From B69-G16 sp964501905 (GTDB lineage Archaea; Thermoproteota; Thermoprotei; Thermofilales; B69-G16): a stretch of 64,000 bases of DNA. Location of the stretch: NCBI GenBank assembly GCA_964501905.1, contig CAZCTW010000011.1, positions 14,552-78,551 on the forward strand, read 5' to 3'. A program made the position numbers and the translations under genes. The notes beneath the pieces were generated by a model. The model did not search any database and was not told where the DNA came from. It saw nothing but the letters and a program-made list of their open reading frames with translations. Of the stretch, positions 42,753-51,648 are shown piece after piece (position 1 is the stretch's first letter; every line of letters begins with the position of its first letter).

Positions 42753-42869
42753 TGGTGGACCGGGCGGGATTTGAACCCGCGTCTTTGGGCCCCGTGTGTG
42801 TTGCGGGGACTCCCGCTTGCAATTCCCGCCGGCAAGGTAGCGGGCGCTCTTCCCCTGAGCTACCGGCCC
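42753..42869 (-). tRNA. tRNA-Ala, anticodon TGC, with two introns
   Basis: Acceptor GGGCCGG/CCGGTCC, D stem GCTC/GAGC, T arm GCGGG-TTCAAAT-CCCGC, discriminator A and an encoded CCA (42753-42755). The anticodon stem CCCGC/GCGGG closes on loop ATTGCAA only after removing about 16 nt (42824-42839, between positions 31 and 32). The variable loop is 31 nt and becomes 5 after removing about 26 nt (42784-42809), which form a CCCCG/CGGGG hairpin. Exact splice sites may shift by a base or two. Confidence 0.85.
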
Positions 42870-42945
42870 TTTCTATTAAGTAAAACAAAAATTAAATAAA
42901 CGTTTTGGCTAGGAATATTGCTCCTGCGGCTATCGAGGTGGTGCC

Positions 42946-44091
42946 GTGTACAAGATTAGGGCAATAACCCTTCACGTGAATTTTAATAAGAAATTCGCGA
43001 AGCTAGAGGAGGTATTCGAGTATATCGATAAATATCTAGATAGGTTAGAACTCATATCTAGAGAACTAGGAAAAGATAGGGAGGTACTTTCAAAAAGACT
43101 AGTTCTACCATCTCTAGGAGAATTGAAAGCTAGAGTAGGGGATTTTAAGTTTTCTGAAATTGAAGCTCTAGAAGACTACCTGAAGCAACGCGTCGACTAC
43201 TACGATGTGCCAATAGAAAATTTAGGATACCCTAACCTTGAACGGGAAATTCCACGCGTATTCTCGAACACAAACAATCTATTTCTCTCTATAGGCCTGA
43301 CAAGAGATGATTTAAACGAAGAATCCTTAACAAGAGCAGTAACTGTTCTTAAAGATATATCGAGAGAAGCGGGGTGGATCTCAGCGGCCCGATTCGCGTT
43401 CTCGATAGGACCTCAACCGCTTACTCCCTATTTCCCCGTTACCTCCTCTCCGCAGACAGGGTATACTGTAAGCTTATTGTACATCAACGACCTTCTAACC
43501 CAGCTTTCCTCGAAGAGCGATGACAGCTTGGCTCAACTGAAAAAGAGGATAAGGATTATCTATGAGGAGCTAAGCCGAAAAGCTCTTGAAGCATCCTCGA
43601 GAGTAGGGCTTGTTTTTCTGGGGATCGATCTTTCTATATCTCCGTGGCTTGAAGAGAGCATTGTTCCTTTAATCGAGGCTTTTAAAAGGAACGCGACGAC
43701 TATAGGATCTCCAGGGACCCTACATATCTTGTATGAGTTAAACGGTATCCTCTGGGAATTTAGCAAGAAAACCGGCGTAACCGGTTTTAACGAAGTCATG
43801 CTGCCGTTAGCCGAGGATGAAGGATTGAAGAAGCGTGTAAGAGAAGGAGATCTCAGGTTTAAAGATTTCCTAATATACTGTTTTGTGTGTGCGGCAGGCT
43901 TAGATATGATTCCTATACCTGAGTGGACTGACAATCGCTTATTAATGCATCTTCTTAAGGACCTACTTTCTATCTATGCTGTTAAGAAGAGGACCTTAGG
44001 GGTTAGGATAATACCCGTCGGCGTGGAAGCGGGAGAAGAAGTAGATCTAGGGATTTTCGGCAAGACTCCCGTGCTAGATATTTTAAAATAA
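42946..44091 (+). CDS. DUF711 (UPF0210) family protein
   Basis: 381 residues from GTG 42946 (VYKIRAITLHVNFNKKFAKL). The segments REAGWISAARFAFSIGPQPL, FLGIDLSISPWLEESIVPLI and CFVCAAGLDMIPIPEWTDNR fit the archaeal DUF711/PFL-like family. Crystal structures exist for relatives but the reaction is unclear. Stand-alone, between tRNA-Ala and a convergent aminotransferase. Confidence 0.7.
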   Translation: MYKIRAITLHVNFNKKFAKLEEVFEYIDKYLDRLELISRELGKDREVLSKRLVLPSLGELKARVGDFKFSEIEALEDYLKQRVDYYDVPIENLGYPNLEREIPRVFSNTNNLFLSIGLTRDDLNEESLTRAVTVLKDISREAGWISAARFAFSIGPQPLTPYFPVTSSPQTGYTVSLLYINDLLTQLSSKSDDSLAQLKKRIRIIYEELSRKALEASSRVGLVFLGIDLSISPWLEESIVPLIEAFKRNATTIGSPGTLHILYELNGILWEFSKKTGVTGFNEVMLPLAEDEGLKKRVREGDLRFKDFLIYCFVCAAGLDMIPIPEWTDNRLLMHLLKDLLSIYAVKKRTLGVRIIPVGVEAGEEVDLGIFGKTPVLDILK

Positions 44092-44129
44092 AAACCAGAG
44101 TATTTTCGTTTGTCTGTTAATTTACGATA

Positions 44130-45335
44130 TTATAGGTAGCTGAAGACATAAGCTCCTATTCTTTTCATCCCTTCTCTGATCCTCTCCTCGGGCTCGCTTA
44201 CAAAAGTCATTCTAATATGCCCTTTCCCCATGTCGCCGAAGTGGGATCCGGGTATTACGACAACGTTCTTCCTGTAAAGTAATCTATTGGCAAATTCTTC
44301 ATCGTCTCTTTTCATCTTCTCCAGGTAGTAGCGTATGTCTACAAAGAAGTAGAAAGCTCCTTTAGGCAGCACGGTCTTCGCCTCGGGCAAGTACTCCTTT
44401 ATGAGATCGTACATGAGATCCCTCCTCTTCCTATAGGTCGGTATGACTATTTCTTTCAGATATCTGTCCTTAATTCCGTCTTCGTAGAACTTTAAAAGAG
44501 CGTATTGACCGACCGTATTCGGAGCCAAAGATACATACTGTTTTATTCTCTCCATAGCCTCTATAGCCTCTTTAGGTCCGGTAACATAACCTAGCCTAAA
44601 GCCGGGTATAGAAGCTTCTTTAGAAAACGTGTTTATGGTTATGGTTCGCTCCTTAGCCCCGGGTATGGTATCAGGCCATACGTTCTCCTCCTCGAAGATT
44701 ATGTACTTGTAAGCGGCGTCGTAGATAATCCAGAAATCGTGGCTCTCAGCTAAATCGACTAATCCCTTAACGAACTCTGGATCTATGATCCTACCCGTGG
44801 GGTTGTCGGGGCTCAACAAGATGAAAGCTTTCGTTAACGGGGATATAACCTGTTTCAAGCGCTCAAGGTCTGGTTGATAGCCGTTCTCTACAGTAACAGG
44901 TATTTTCTTCACGCGTCCTCCCACGAGTTTTATGGCTTCGTTGTAGCCTAGGTATGTGGGGTCTAGTATTATCACTTCTTCGTTCCTATCAACTACTGCC
45001 GATAAGGCGAGGAATATGCCCTCGGTGCCTCCATCCGTAATTATGATCTCGCTTCGAGGATCATAGTCAACGCCGAAGTGTTTCTTTAAATCTTCGGCGA
45101 TTAACTCCCTGAGCTCCGGCAAACCCCTAGTGCCGCAGTAGGAAACCGTTTTTTGAGGATTTTCTTTAAAAAGGGAAGTTATGTAGTCTACTAGCTCTTT
45201 AGGAGGAGGAAGGCTTGGCGCGCCGCCTCCAAACGAAATGATATCTCCCTTCCTCCTAGCTTCATCAAGTAGAGCCGCTATTCTCCTTATAGGAGAAGCT
45301 TGGATATACGAAAGTCTAAAGGATAAACTCGGCAT
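44130..45335 (-). CDS. class I/II PLP-dependent aminotransferase
   Basis: 401 residues. The PLP lysine is in TFSKEASIPGFRLGY, with upstream SPDNPTGRIIDPEF and DAAYKYIIFEEENV. The C-terminus has the substrate-binding Arg in GHIRMTFVSEPEE. Resembles archaeal broad-specificity aminotransferases (2-aminoadipate or aromatic type). Substrate cannot be read from sequence. Confidence 0.88.
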   Translation of the reverse strand: MPSLSFRLSYIQASPIRRIAALLDEARRKGDIISFGGGAPSLPPPKELVDYITSLFKENPQKTVSYCGTRGLPELRELIAEDLKKHFGVDYDPRSEIIITDGGTEGIFLALSAVVDRNEEVIILDPTYLGYNEAIKLVGGRVKKIPVTVENGYQPDLERLKQVISPLTKAFILLSPDNPTGRIIDPEFVKGLVDLAESHDFWIIYDAAYKYIIFEEENVWPDTIPGAKERTITINTFSKEASIPGFRLGYVTGPKEAIEAMERIKQYVSLAPNTVGQYALLKFYEDGIKDRYLKEIVIPTYRKRRDLMYDLIKEYLPEAKTVLPKGAFYFFVDIRYYLEKMKRDDEEFANRLLYRKNVVVIPGSHFGDMGKGHIRMTFVSEPEERIREGMKRIGAYVFSYL

Positions 45336-45457
45336 AACTCTACCAAGATATAGAGTAAGTTGTGGTCTATATATCTTAAAACTAAATATCCAGCAGTAAT
45401 CTCATATCTCCAATGAATAAAAGTTTAAAACTCCTTGACAAAGCTGTACTTTATTCT

Positions 45458-46282
45458 CTAGCTCTGAGCATCTACTATCTTATTTTTTAAAAAAATCTTA
45501 ATCTTCTCGGCTTGCTCCTTCTTGCCGATTTCCTCAAGTATGTGATAAAGCTCCAATATTTTCTTCTTTATACCTTCTCTAATTTCTGGAGAACACTTTC
45601 CATATATATCTGAGACTTTATCGAACTCTCCATCTTGGATAAGCTCGGCTACATAATCCGGTATGGACTTTGTGATTATCTCTTTATCCCTCATTATAAA
45701 AACGAATCCGCTCTCATAGTCTATCTCAACTCTAACTTTTCTTTTCCGTAGCTGAGAAAGTTTTGATATAGCATCTCTCGCCAATACCTTCTCCATACCG
45801 TAGATAGAAACTGCCTTTTCAACTTTCTCTATTTTCCCTCTCTGATAAATTTCGATTAAATCGTCGAAAGAGAGAGGCAAAGTATACGTGGCACCCGCGA
45901 CTGTTATATAGCCTTCAAGCCCCTCTACATTATCCGTTGGCAACCTTATGTCCAGAAATCCATCGAAAGTATACACAGGCACTATCTCCTCAGTGTTATC
46001 GGGGAAAACTATCTTTACCGCCTCATCCCAAAGCTTAGCGCTAGGCTCTCCCAAGATTAAATGCTCTCCTCCCTCTAGTGAGGCTACTCCAAACCTTTCA
46101 ACTATGTAGTATGCATAACCTTCAGCGAATCCCAAGACATCAACCACTATAAAGGATAACCATCCCCGCCTAGTTTTTATTTTCACCTTACGACTTTTGA
46201 GTATCCTTAAGTGAAGTTTTTCTTCCACGAATTTCCTAAACTCATCCTCATCAACAGTATCCTTAACGCCTAGCCAGGGCAA
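45458..46282 (-). CDS. hypothetical protein (274 aa)
   Basis: Begins MPWLGVKDTVDEDEFRKFVE. The first half is beta-rich with an aspartate-rich VPVYTFDGFLDIRLPTDNVE. The second half is helical, with a TPR-like end (CSPEIREGIKKKILELYHIL). No signal peptide or known motif. Stand-alone gene; I do not recognise it. Confidence 0.5.
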   Translation of the reverse strand: MPWLGVKDTVDEDEFRKFVEEKLHLRILKSRKVKIKTRRGWLSFIVVDVLGFAEGYAYYIVERFGVASLEGGEHLILGEPSAKLWDEAVKIVFPDNTEEIVPVYTFDGFLDIRLPTDNVEGLEGYITVAGATYTLPLSFDDLIEIYQRGKIEKVEKAVSIYGMEKVLARDAISKLSQLRKRKVRVEIDYESGFVFIMRDKEIITKSIPDYVAELIQDGEFDKVSDIYGKCSPEIREGIKKKILELYHILEEIGKKEQAEKIKIFLKNKIVDAQS

Positions 46283-46534
46283 TTAATATCCCCCACTCAA
46301 CCATATATAAGTGAGGCGTGGAATATAAGAATAGTTTCTAAATAGCTATATTGACGAATTTCCGGGTGACTGTAAACATCTGATAGATGGGGGGAGCAGT
46401 ATAGATTAGATAATTCCTCAATACAAATTGCTGACGAAGATAACTGAATTAAGCACTCAGCTTTTACTCCTATTCACAACCATAAAGTTTAAAAATTGTG
46501 CGGCAACATAGAATCACGGGTCTGAGGTCTTTTA

Positions 46535-46631
46535 GGGCCCGTGGCCTAGCGGTGGGGCGTCCGGCTCGAGGGGCGACTACCCCTCCCGGAGGATAACCGG
46601 AAGGTCGCGGGTTCGAATCCCGCCGGGCCCA
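46535..46631 (+). tRNA. tRNA-Ile, anticodon GAT, with 25-nt intron
   Basis: Acceptor GGGCCCG/CGGGCCC, T arm GCGGG-TTCGAAT-CCCGC, anticodon stem TCCGG/CCGGA. Loop without 46567-46591 is CTGATAA, anticodon GAT, and the body matches the archaeal tRNA-Ile pattern (variable loop AGGTC). The intron, between positions 33 and 34, folds as GAGGGG-CGACTA-CCCCTC. An alternative reading, CGA as a serine anticodon with a normal-position intron, is excluded by the short variable arm. Discriminator A. Confidence 0.8.
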
Positions 46632-46812
46632 TCACTACTTTACAATAAACTCTCGGTTTTTGTTTTATACTGATGCTTAAGCCTTACTAGTCTTTTCTTA
46701 AATACGTAATTCCGTTACTCGCCTATTTCTCGTCTTTTTTAAATTGGATTTGCGAATTCTTCGACCTAAATCTTTATTAGTAAGTTCAGGTAGTGGCTTA
46801 TGAACAGACTTG

Positions 46813-47064
46813 ATGGGAGGGAAGAAATTGCCGCCTTCAAGTGCAACGGAAATACTACAAGAAGCTTTGGGTAGTGCTGTCTTGGTTAGGCTTAAAGGAG
46901 GAAGAGAGGTACGCGGCATATTAAAGAGCTTTGACCAACACTTGAACTTAGTATTGGATAATGCCGAGGAGATGAGGGAGAACAGGTCAAGGAAATTAGG
47001 GCTGATTATAGTTAGGGGCGATAACGTAGTTTTAGTAAGCCCAGTTTTAGGCAGTCAAGGGTAG
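46813..47064 (+). CDS. LSm (Sm-like archaeal) protein
   Basis: 83 residues from ATG 46813 (MGGKKLPPSSATEILQEALG); a TTG at 46810 is in frame. Sm1 SAVLVRLKGGREVRGILKSF, then DQHLNLVLDNAEEM, and Sm2 LGLIIVRGDNVVLVSPV. Forms a heptameric ring that binds U-rich RNA. Six bases before rpl37e, the normal archaeal pair. Confidence 0.93.
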   Translation: MGGKKLPPSSATEILQEALGSAVLVRLKGGREVRGILKSFDQHLNLVLDNAEEMRENRSRKLGLIIVRGDNVVLVSPVLGSQG

Positions 47065-47070
47065 ATCTTT

Positions 47071-47259
47071 ATGGTAAAGGGTACGACGTCTTTTGGGAAA
47101 AGAGGAAAGAAAAAAACGCATATTAGGTGCCCTAGATGCGGGCGGCACAGTTACAATATTAGAAAAAAATACTGCGCAGCCTGTGGTTGGGGGCGGTCTA
47201 AGAAAATTAGGAAATACTCATGGCAAAACAAGAAAGTCACGAGAGTGCGAATCCGCTAA
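47071..47259 (+). CDS. rpl37e: 50S ribosomal protein L37e
   Basis: 62 residues. Zinc finger CPRCGRHSYNIRKKYCAACG with basic C-terminus. Start MVKGTTSFGKRGKKKTHIRC is the usual one. Binds 23S rRNA. Confidence 0.95.
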   Translation: MVKGTTSFGKRGKKKTHIRCPRCGRHSYNIRKKYCAACGWGRSKKIRKYSWQNKKVTRVRIR

Positions 47260-47284
47260 ATTAAAACGTAATTTCGAAGCCTTA

Positions 47285-47731
47285 ATGAACTCTAAGAAGA
47301 TAATTACTCTCATCCCCCTAGCTCAAGCTAGAAAAGGCGAGCGATTTATAGCGAGAATACTCCGAGCTTGTAAAAGATGCCCAAACTACGGTTTCTGCGC
47401 TCAGCGGTTAAGGCAGGGCTTTACCTATGAGGTTAAGCAGGTTAGAGACGTAAAACATTACTGTCCGGTAGCGAAGACTTACATGGTTGTAGCTGAGGTT
47501 GCAGAACTGCCGGCAAAGGTAGCTCTTCCGAAAAAGTATGCTCTAGTAGGCGCTGTTATGTCTCTTCCAACCTTACAGTGTAATTTTAAAAAATGTAAAT
47601 ATAGAAACTTGTGTTTGCCTAAGGGCATAAAGAGAGGAGAGAAAGTTAAGATTTTGAAGATTCTCCCTGAGAGCTTGGAGTGCCCTCTGAACTACGAGCT
47701 TTCTCTCGTTCTCGTTCAGCCTCTTTCCTAG
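47285..47731 (+). CDS. UPF0179 family cysteine-rich protein
   Basis: 148 residues from ATG 47285 (MNSKKIITLIPLAQARKGER). Conserved cysteines are CKRCPNYGFC and CNFKKCKYRNLC with further single cysteines, suggesting an Fe-S or zinc site. Widespread in archaea, unknown role. Overlaps the convergent FKBP gene by 86 bases. Confidence 0.85.
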   Translation: MNSKKIITLIPLAQARKGERFIARILRACKRCPNYGFCAQRLRQGFTYEVKQVRDVKHYCPVAKTYMVVAEVAELPAKVALPKKYALVGAVMSLPTLQCNFKKCKYRNLCLPKGIKRGEKVKILKILPESLECPLNYELSLVLVQPLS

Positions 47732-48416
47732 GAATTTCGTACTCCTCTCTGAAGATTATTTTTTCGATATTAGGGAAATGCCTCTGAATATCTCTTATAA
47801 TACCCCTTATCGCTATCCCAACGTTCTCTACCGAAAGAACGCGCAAAGGTAGGTTTATAGTTGCCGTTTTCTCTCTAATCCTCACTCTGATATCCTCTCG
47901 TGAAATCACTCTTTTGAGCCAACGGTATACTAGTTCGCGAAGCTTCTCCGAAGGTTCCTTTAAAACTTTTACAATTTTCAATTCATAAACTAAAGTTTTG
48001 CCCGCAAGCGGGTGGTTAAAGTCTAATATAACCCTGCCGCCTCCCACGCTTCTTATAATGGCGTGTTGTCCATTAATCTCTACTTCTTCGTTTACCCTGG
48101 GGATTATACCTCTTCTGCTCAATTCCCTAGCCGATATCGTTTTTATTTTTGATGGATCTCTCTTTCCGAAAGCCTTTTCGGGAGGAAGCTCTATAGTTGC
48201 GGTATCTCCTTCTTTAAGTTTTAGAACTTCCTCCTCTAAGCTTTTAAAAAGCATTCCCTCTCCGATGATTACTAGCTCTGGTTCGTACTTTACGTTCTCG
48301 TTGAATATTCCTCCTTCCTTAGCTTTTTCTTCTAATGTAGTATCAATGACCTTCTGGTCATCTTTATTGTAGACCGTGTATTCTATCAGTACGAACGAAC
48401 CCTGCCTTATCGCCAT
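47646..48416 (-). CDS. FKBP-type peptidyl-prolyl isomerase (long archaeal form)
   Basis: 256 residues. The FKBP domain with an inserted chaperone (IF) domain is SlyD-like: GSFVLIEYTVYNKDDQKVID, GEGMLFKSLEEEVLKLKEGD, PPEKAFGKRDPSKIK, and NHPLAGKTLVYELKIVKV. About 90 more residues at the C-terminus (VISREDIRVRIREKTATINL) form the extra domain of long archaeal types. Assists folding. Confidence 0.9.
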   Translation of the reverse strand: MAIRQGSFVLIEYTVYNKDDQKVIDTTLEEKAKEGGIFNENVKYEPELVIIGEGMLFKSLEEEVLKLKEGDTATIELPPEKAFGKRDPSKIKTISARELSRRGIIPRVNEEVEINGQHAIIRSVGGGRVILDFNHPLAGKTLVYELKIVKVLKEPSEKLRELVYRWLKRVISREDIRVRIREKTATINLPLRVLSVENVGIAIRGIIRDIQRHFPNIEKIIFREEYEIPRKEAEREREKARSSEGTPSSQGESSKS

Positions 48417-48567
48417 TTAATCCCCCTACTCAGCCGCAGATAGTCCTGCCGGTTCTCTTATACATCCCTATACATATTTATTACTATCTACTCTACACGA
48501 CGCTGAACATAAACTTTACAGAGAATTTAAATCTAAGAATTCTAGGTGCCGAAAAGACTTGTGAAAT

Positions 48568-49116
48568 TTAGATATACCGGGTGAACCTATCGATAAAAGT
48601 GGATAACACGGCTTTTATATCCTCTATGCTTAGCGTGGAAGTATCTATTACTATATCGAAGATGCTCCAATCATCGAGGTTTATGCCGTAATGCTTCTTA
48701 GCTCTCTTAAAGTTGCTCTGCTCCCTAAAGAGTATCTCTCGTGTCGCCTCCTCTAACGAAATTTTTTCTCTTCCAGCTAACCGCCGGCTCCTAACTTCTA
48801 AAGGAGCTTTAAAGAATATCTTTATGTCTGCGTAGTCTTTTACTATCCAAGCAGCTAAATGTCCCTCAACTACTACGCCGCCTCTTTTCGCTTCCTCCAG
48901 AGCTCTTCTATCTATTTCTCTATCTATTGAAGGATCTTTCTCTGCTAGCTTGTGCAGTTCTATCAGAGATAAACCTCTTTCACACGCGTAAGCTCTAAAG
49001 AGCTGGCCGCTCGAGACATAGCGTAAATTATATTTCTCTGCGATAAACCTAGCATACGTGGTTTTGCCGCTCGCCGGTTGCCCGCTTATAGCTATAGTTA
49101 TCCCGGCCTTAGGCAA
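48568..49116 (-). CDS. cmk: cytidylate kinase
   Basis: 182 residues. Walker A SGQPASGKTTYARFIAEKY and the NMP-binding region YVSSGQLFRAYACERGLSLI; VVVEGHLAAWIVKDYADIKI, and a lid RSRRLAGREKISLEEATREI. Phosphorylates CMP/dCMP. Gap of 9 bases to rpl34e, the usual archaeal neighbour. Confidence 0.9.
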   Translation of the reverse strand: MPKAGITIAISGQPASGKTTYARFIAEKYNLRYVSSGQLFRAYACERGLSLIELHKLAEKDPSIDREIDRRALEEAKRGGVVVEGHLAAWIVKDYADIKIFFKAPLEVRSRRLAGREKISLEEATREILFREQSNFKRAKKHYGINLDDWSIFDIVIDTSTLSIEDIKAVLSTFIDRFTRYI

Positions 49117-49125
49117 GTTTCCAAC

Positions 49126-49395
49126 CTAAACGGGATAGCTACTCCTTACAGCCATCTTAAGGTATTTTCTTAAGCACGCATGGCAGAGATAGCCTCCGTA
49201 AGGACGTTGAGGTGGCCTATGCCCCTTCCTCTCCTCTTTAGCCGTCATCTTAGAGTATCCATGTAGCGGCCTTTTACAAATAGCACACTTTGGGATGTTG
49301 TGTTTTTTAGGGACAACCCTTATAACTACTCTCCCTCCGGGAGTCCTGACTTTTACCCTTTTCGTAGTTCTTGACCTAAGAGCTGGTCTCGGCAT
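49126..49395 (-). CDS. rpl34e: 50S ribosomal protein L34e
   Basis: 89 residues, MPRPALRSRTTKRVKVRTPG; the zinc motif CAICKRPLHGYSKMTA and a second Cys pair HACLRKYL is typical. Divergent from rpl14e. Confidence 0.95.
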   Translation of the reverse strand: MPRPALRSRTTKRVKVRTPGGRVVIRVVPKKHNIPKCAICKRPLHGYSKMTAKEERKGHRPPQRPYGGYLCHACLRKYLKMAVRSSYPV

Positions 49396-49477
49396 TTAAC
49401 TCCTCCCCGATTCTCGGTTGGCTCGGGGTCTAAACAACAGCAATGTTTAAAAGTTTTTCCTCTTTAGTACAGGTCTG

Positions 49478-49777
49478 GTGGTGGTAGACGTGCCTAAGGT
49501 TATAGACATCGGTAGGATATGCGTAAAGATAGCTGGCAGAGAAGCCGGTAGAAAATGCGTCATCGTCGACATCATAAACGAGAATTTCGTAGTAGTCACG
49601 GGACCTAAAGCCCTGACGGGCGTGAAGCGACGCAGAGTAAACGTAAAGCACATTGAACCTACGCCTCACAAAATCAATATATCCAAGGGCGCCAGCGACG
49701 AAGAAGTCATCTCGGCTCTGGAAAAATCTGGTTTAATAGTTGAAATGAAAAAAGAGATAACGCCTAAGATAGGCTAG
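49478..49777 (+). CDS. rpl14e: 50S ribosomal protein L14e
   Basis: 99 residues at most. Three possible GTG starts: 49478, 49481 and 49490; the last (VPKVIDIGRICVKIAGREAG) matches the common archaeal N-terminus. KCVIVDIINENFVVVTGPKA then LTGVKRRRVNVKHIEPT is diagnostic. Ends immediately before cbf5. Confidence 0.93.
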   Translation: MVVDVPKVIDIGRICVKIAGREAGRKCVIVDIINENFVVVTGPKALTGVKRRRVNVKHIEPTPHKINISKGASDEEVISALEKSGLIVEMKKEITPKIG

Positions 49778-50789
49778 GTGGAACGGGTGAGAAAACGCGA
49801 GATTCTGATTAGAGCCGAGGAGGAAACCGACCCTAGATATGGAAAACCTCCCTCCGAGAGGAGTATTGAAGAGTTATTAGAGACAGGAGTCATAAACCTT
49901 GATAAGCCCGTAGGTCCTTCGAGCCACGAAGTCACCGCGTGGATCAAGAAGATATTGCCGGTGAAGAAGATCGCCCATGCGGGGACCCTAGAACCCTCCA
50001 CGCGGGGGGTGGGGCTATCCTAAAGTCTCCGGTGTTTTACCCATAACTCTGAACAAAGCCGTAAAGCTGATACCGGTACTGCTCAAAGAGGATAAAGAAT
50101 ACATATGTGTCATGAAGCTGCACGCCGACGTAGGTGATAGAAAGCTTAGGGCAGTTCTGAAAGAGTTCCAAGGCCCCATATATCAGAGACCGCCTTTAAG
50201 ATCGGCGGTTAAGAGAGTTGTGAGAGTTAGGAGGATTTACAAGATCGACCTCTTGGAGCGAGAGGGGCGTTATGTCCTACTTAGAATTTGGTGCGAAGCC
50301 GGCACCTACATTAGGAAACTCTGTCACGACATAGGAGAAGTTTTAGGCGTAGGTGCCCACATGTATGAATTGAGGAGAATAAGAGCTGGAAGCCTCTCTG
50401 AAAGGGTTAACGCTTCAACGCTACAAGATATTATCGACTCTTACGTACTATGGAAAGAGCATGGCATTGAGGATTATATCCGAAAAGTCATTCTGCCCAT
50501 GGAGATCGCGATAGAACACGTGCCCAAGGTGGTGATAAGAGACTCCGCCGTCGATGCTATATGCCATGGCGCCCCGCTAGCAGTACCAGGAATACTTCAC
50601 GTGGAAACGGGGATAAAGGTAAATGACATAGTAGCAATTTTAACGCAGAAAGGCGAGCTAGTAGCTATAGGGAAAGCCCGAATGAGGAGTGAAGAAATGG
50701 TATCCAGTAGGAAAGGAATAGCTGTAAAAACTATGCAGGTTTTTATGTCCCCGGGTACATACCCGTCCTTATGGAAGAGGAAACAATAA
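49778..50789 (+). CDS. cbf5: tRNA/rRNA pseudouridine synthase Cbf5, intron-containing
   Basis: Exon 1 is 49778-49991, exon 2 50017-50789; joined they give 328 codons with no frameshift. Without splicing the frame stops at 50022. Exon 1 ends in KIAHAGTL and the junction creates the catalytic Asp: HAGTL-D-PKVSGVLP. The C-terminal PUA domain begins around VIRDSAVDAICHGAPL. Cbf5 is the catalytic subunit of H/ACA RNPs and acts with Nop10 (29723), L7Ae and Gar1. GTG start at 49778 or 49787. Confidence 0.93.
49992..50016 (+). other. 25-nt BHB intron in cbf5
   Basis: Sequence AACCCTCCACGCGGGGGGTG then GGGCT. It folds as a complete bulge-helix-bulge: outer GGGA/UCCU (exons), bulge AG^A, 4-bp central helix CCCU/GGGG, inner helix ACCCUCC/GGGGGGU closing an ACGC loop, bulge CU^A. 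Cutting at the standard positions (after the second bulge base) restores the frame and the LDP motif. Introns at this place in cbf5 are known in crenarchaea. Confidence 0.93.
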
Positions 50790-50823
50790 AGTAAATAAAC
50801 AGTACAGCGCTTAATATATGGGA

Positions 50824-50918
50824 GCCGGGGTGGCCGAGTGGTTTAAGGCGCGGGCCTGGAGAAGTCTAGAAAGCCCGTGTCCGTCACGGACGCCCGGGTT
50901 CGAATCCCGGCCCCGGCG
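50824..50918 (+). tRNA. tRNA-Ser, anticodon GGA, with short intron
   Basis: Acceptor GCCGGGG/CCCCGGC, type II variable arm (GTCCGTCACGGAC hairpin), T arm CCGGG-TTCGAAT-CCCGG. The anticodon stem CGGGC/GCCCG holds a 17-nt loop; removing about 10 nt (50862-50871) leaves CTGGAGA with anticodon GGA. Discriminator G, CCA not encoded. Very short introns of this sort occur in crenarchaea. Confidence 0.88.
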
Positions 50919-50969
50919 CTTCCCAATAAGACACAAAAAGCTTTATATCCGCTATAACAAACTCTAAAT

Positions 50970-51059
<90 letters not shown>

Positions 51060-51148
51060 TTTATTAAATTTCTCCATACGCGTTCTAGCCGGTACAGTAT
51101 TTCAAAAATATATACCTCTTAGTAGATGAGGTTTACTGGTGTTCAATT

Positions 51149-51580
51149 ATGGTTGAGTATCTCGAATTTGGAAAATATAGAATTGCTAAAGATAGGAAGT
51201 ATACGAGAACCCACGAGTGGATTAAGGTTATTAGAGAGGATTATGCACTGGTGGGTATTAGCGACTATGCCCAGAAGAAGCTTAAGGATATAGTAATGGT
51301 CGAAGAGCCAGAGTTTAAGAGATATACTAGAGGTGAGAGGATAACCGTTATCGAGTCGATAAAAAGTATTGGCGATGTCTATGCCCCTGTTGACTGTACG
51401 GTCGTCGGTTGGAATGAGAATTTGTTGGAGAATCCTACGTTAATATCGGAAGATCCTTACGAAAAAGGATGGATTGTCAAAGTTAGAGTGGAAAACCCAG
51501 CTCAATTGGAGAAACTGCTAAATCCCGAAGATTATGTTGAGGTTATAAAGGAAGAAGAAGGAGCCGAGAGTTCTATTTAA
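51149..51580 (+). CDS. gcvH: glycine cleavage system H protein
   Basis: 143 residues. The lipoylation site is Lys in VIESIKSIGDVYAPVDCTVV. EWIKVIREDYALVGISDYAQ and GWIVKVRVENPAQLEKLLNP agree with the H-protein fold. It carries the aminomethyl group between P and T proteins or serves lipoate metabolism. No other gcv gene in the window. Confidence 0.92.
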   Translation: MVEYLEFGKYRIAKDRKYTRTHEWIKVIREDYALVGISDYAQKKLKDIVMVEEPEFKRYTRGERITVIESIKSIGDVYAPVDCTVVGWNENLLENPTLISEDPYEKGWIVKVRVENPAQLEKLLNPEDYVEVIKEEEGAESSI

Positions 51581-51648
51581 TGAAACAGCGTTTATTTTAA
51601 TAACCCAGTCTTTGTTTTAACATTGAAAATATAACTGGGGGACTTGCT

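Noticed and set aside
46567..46572. tRNA-Ser(CGA) reading of the 46535 tRNA
   Set aside because: The variable loop is five bases; serine tRNAs need a long arm.
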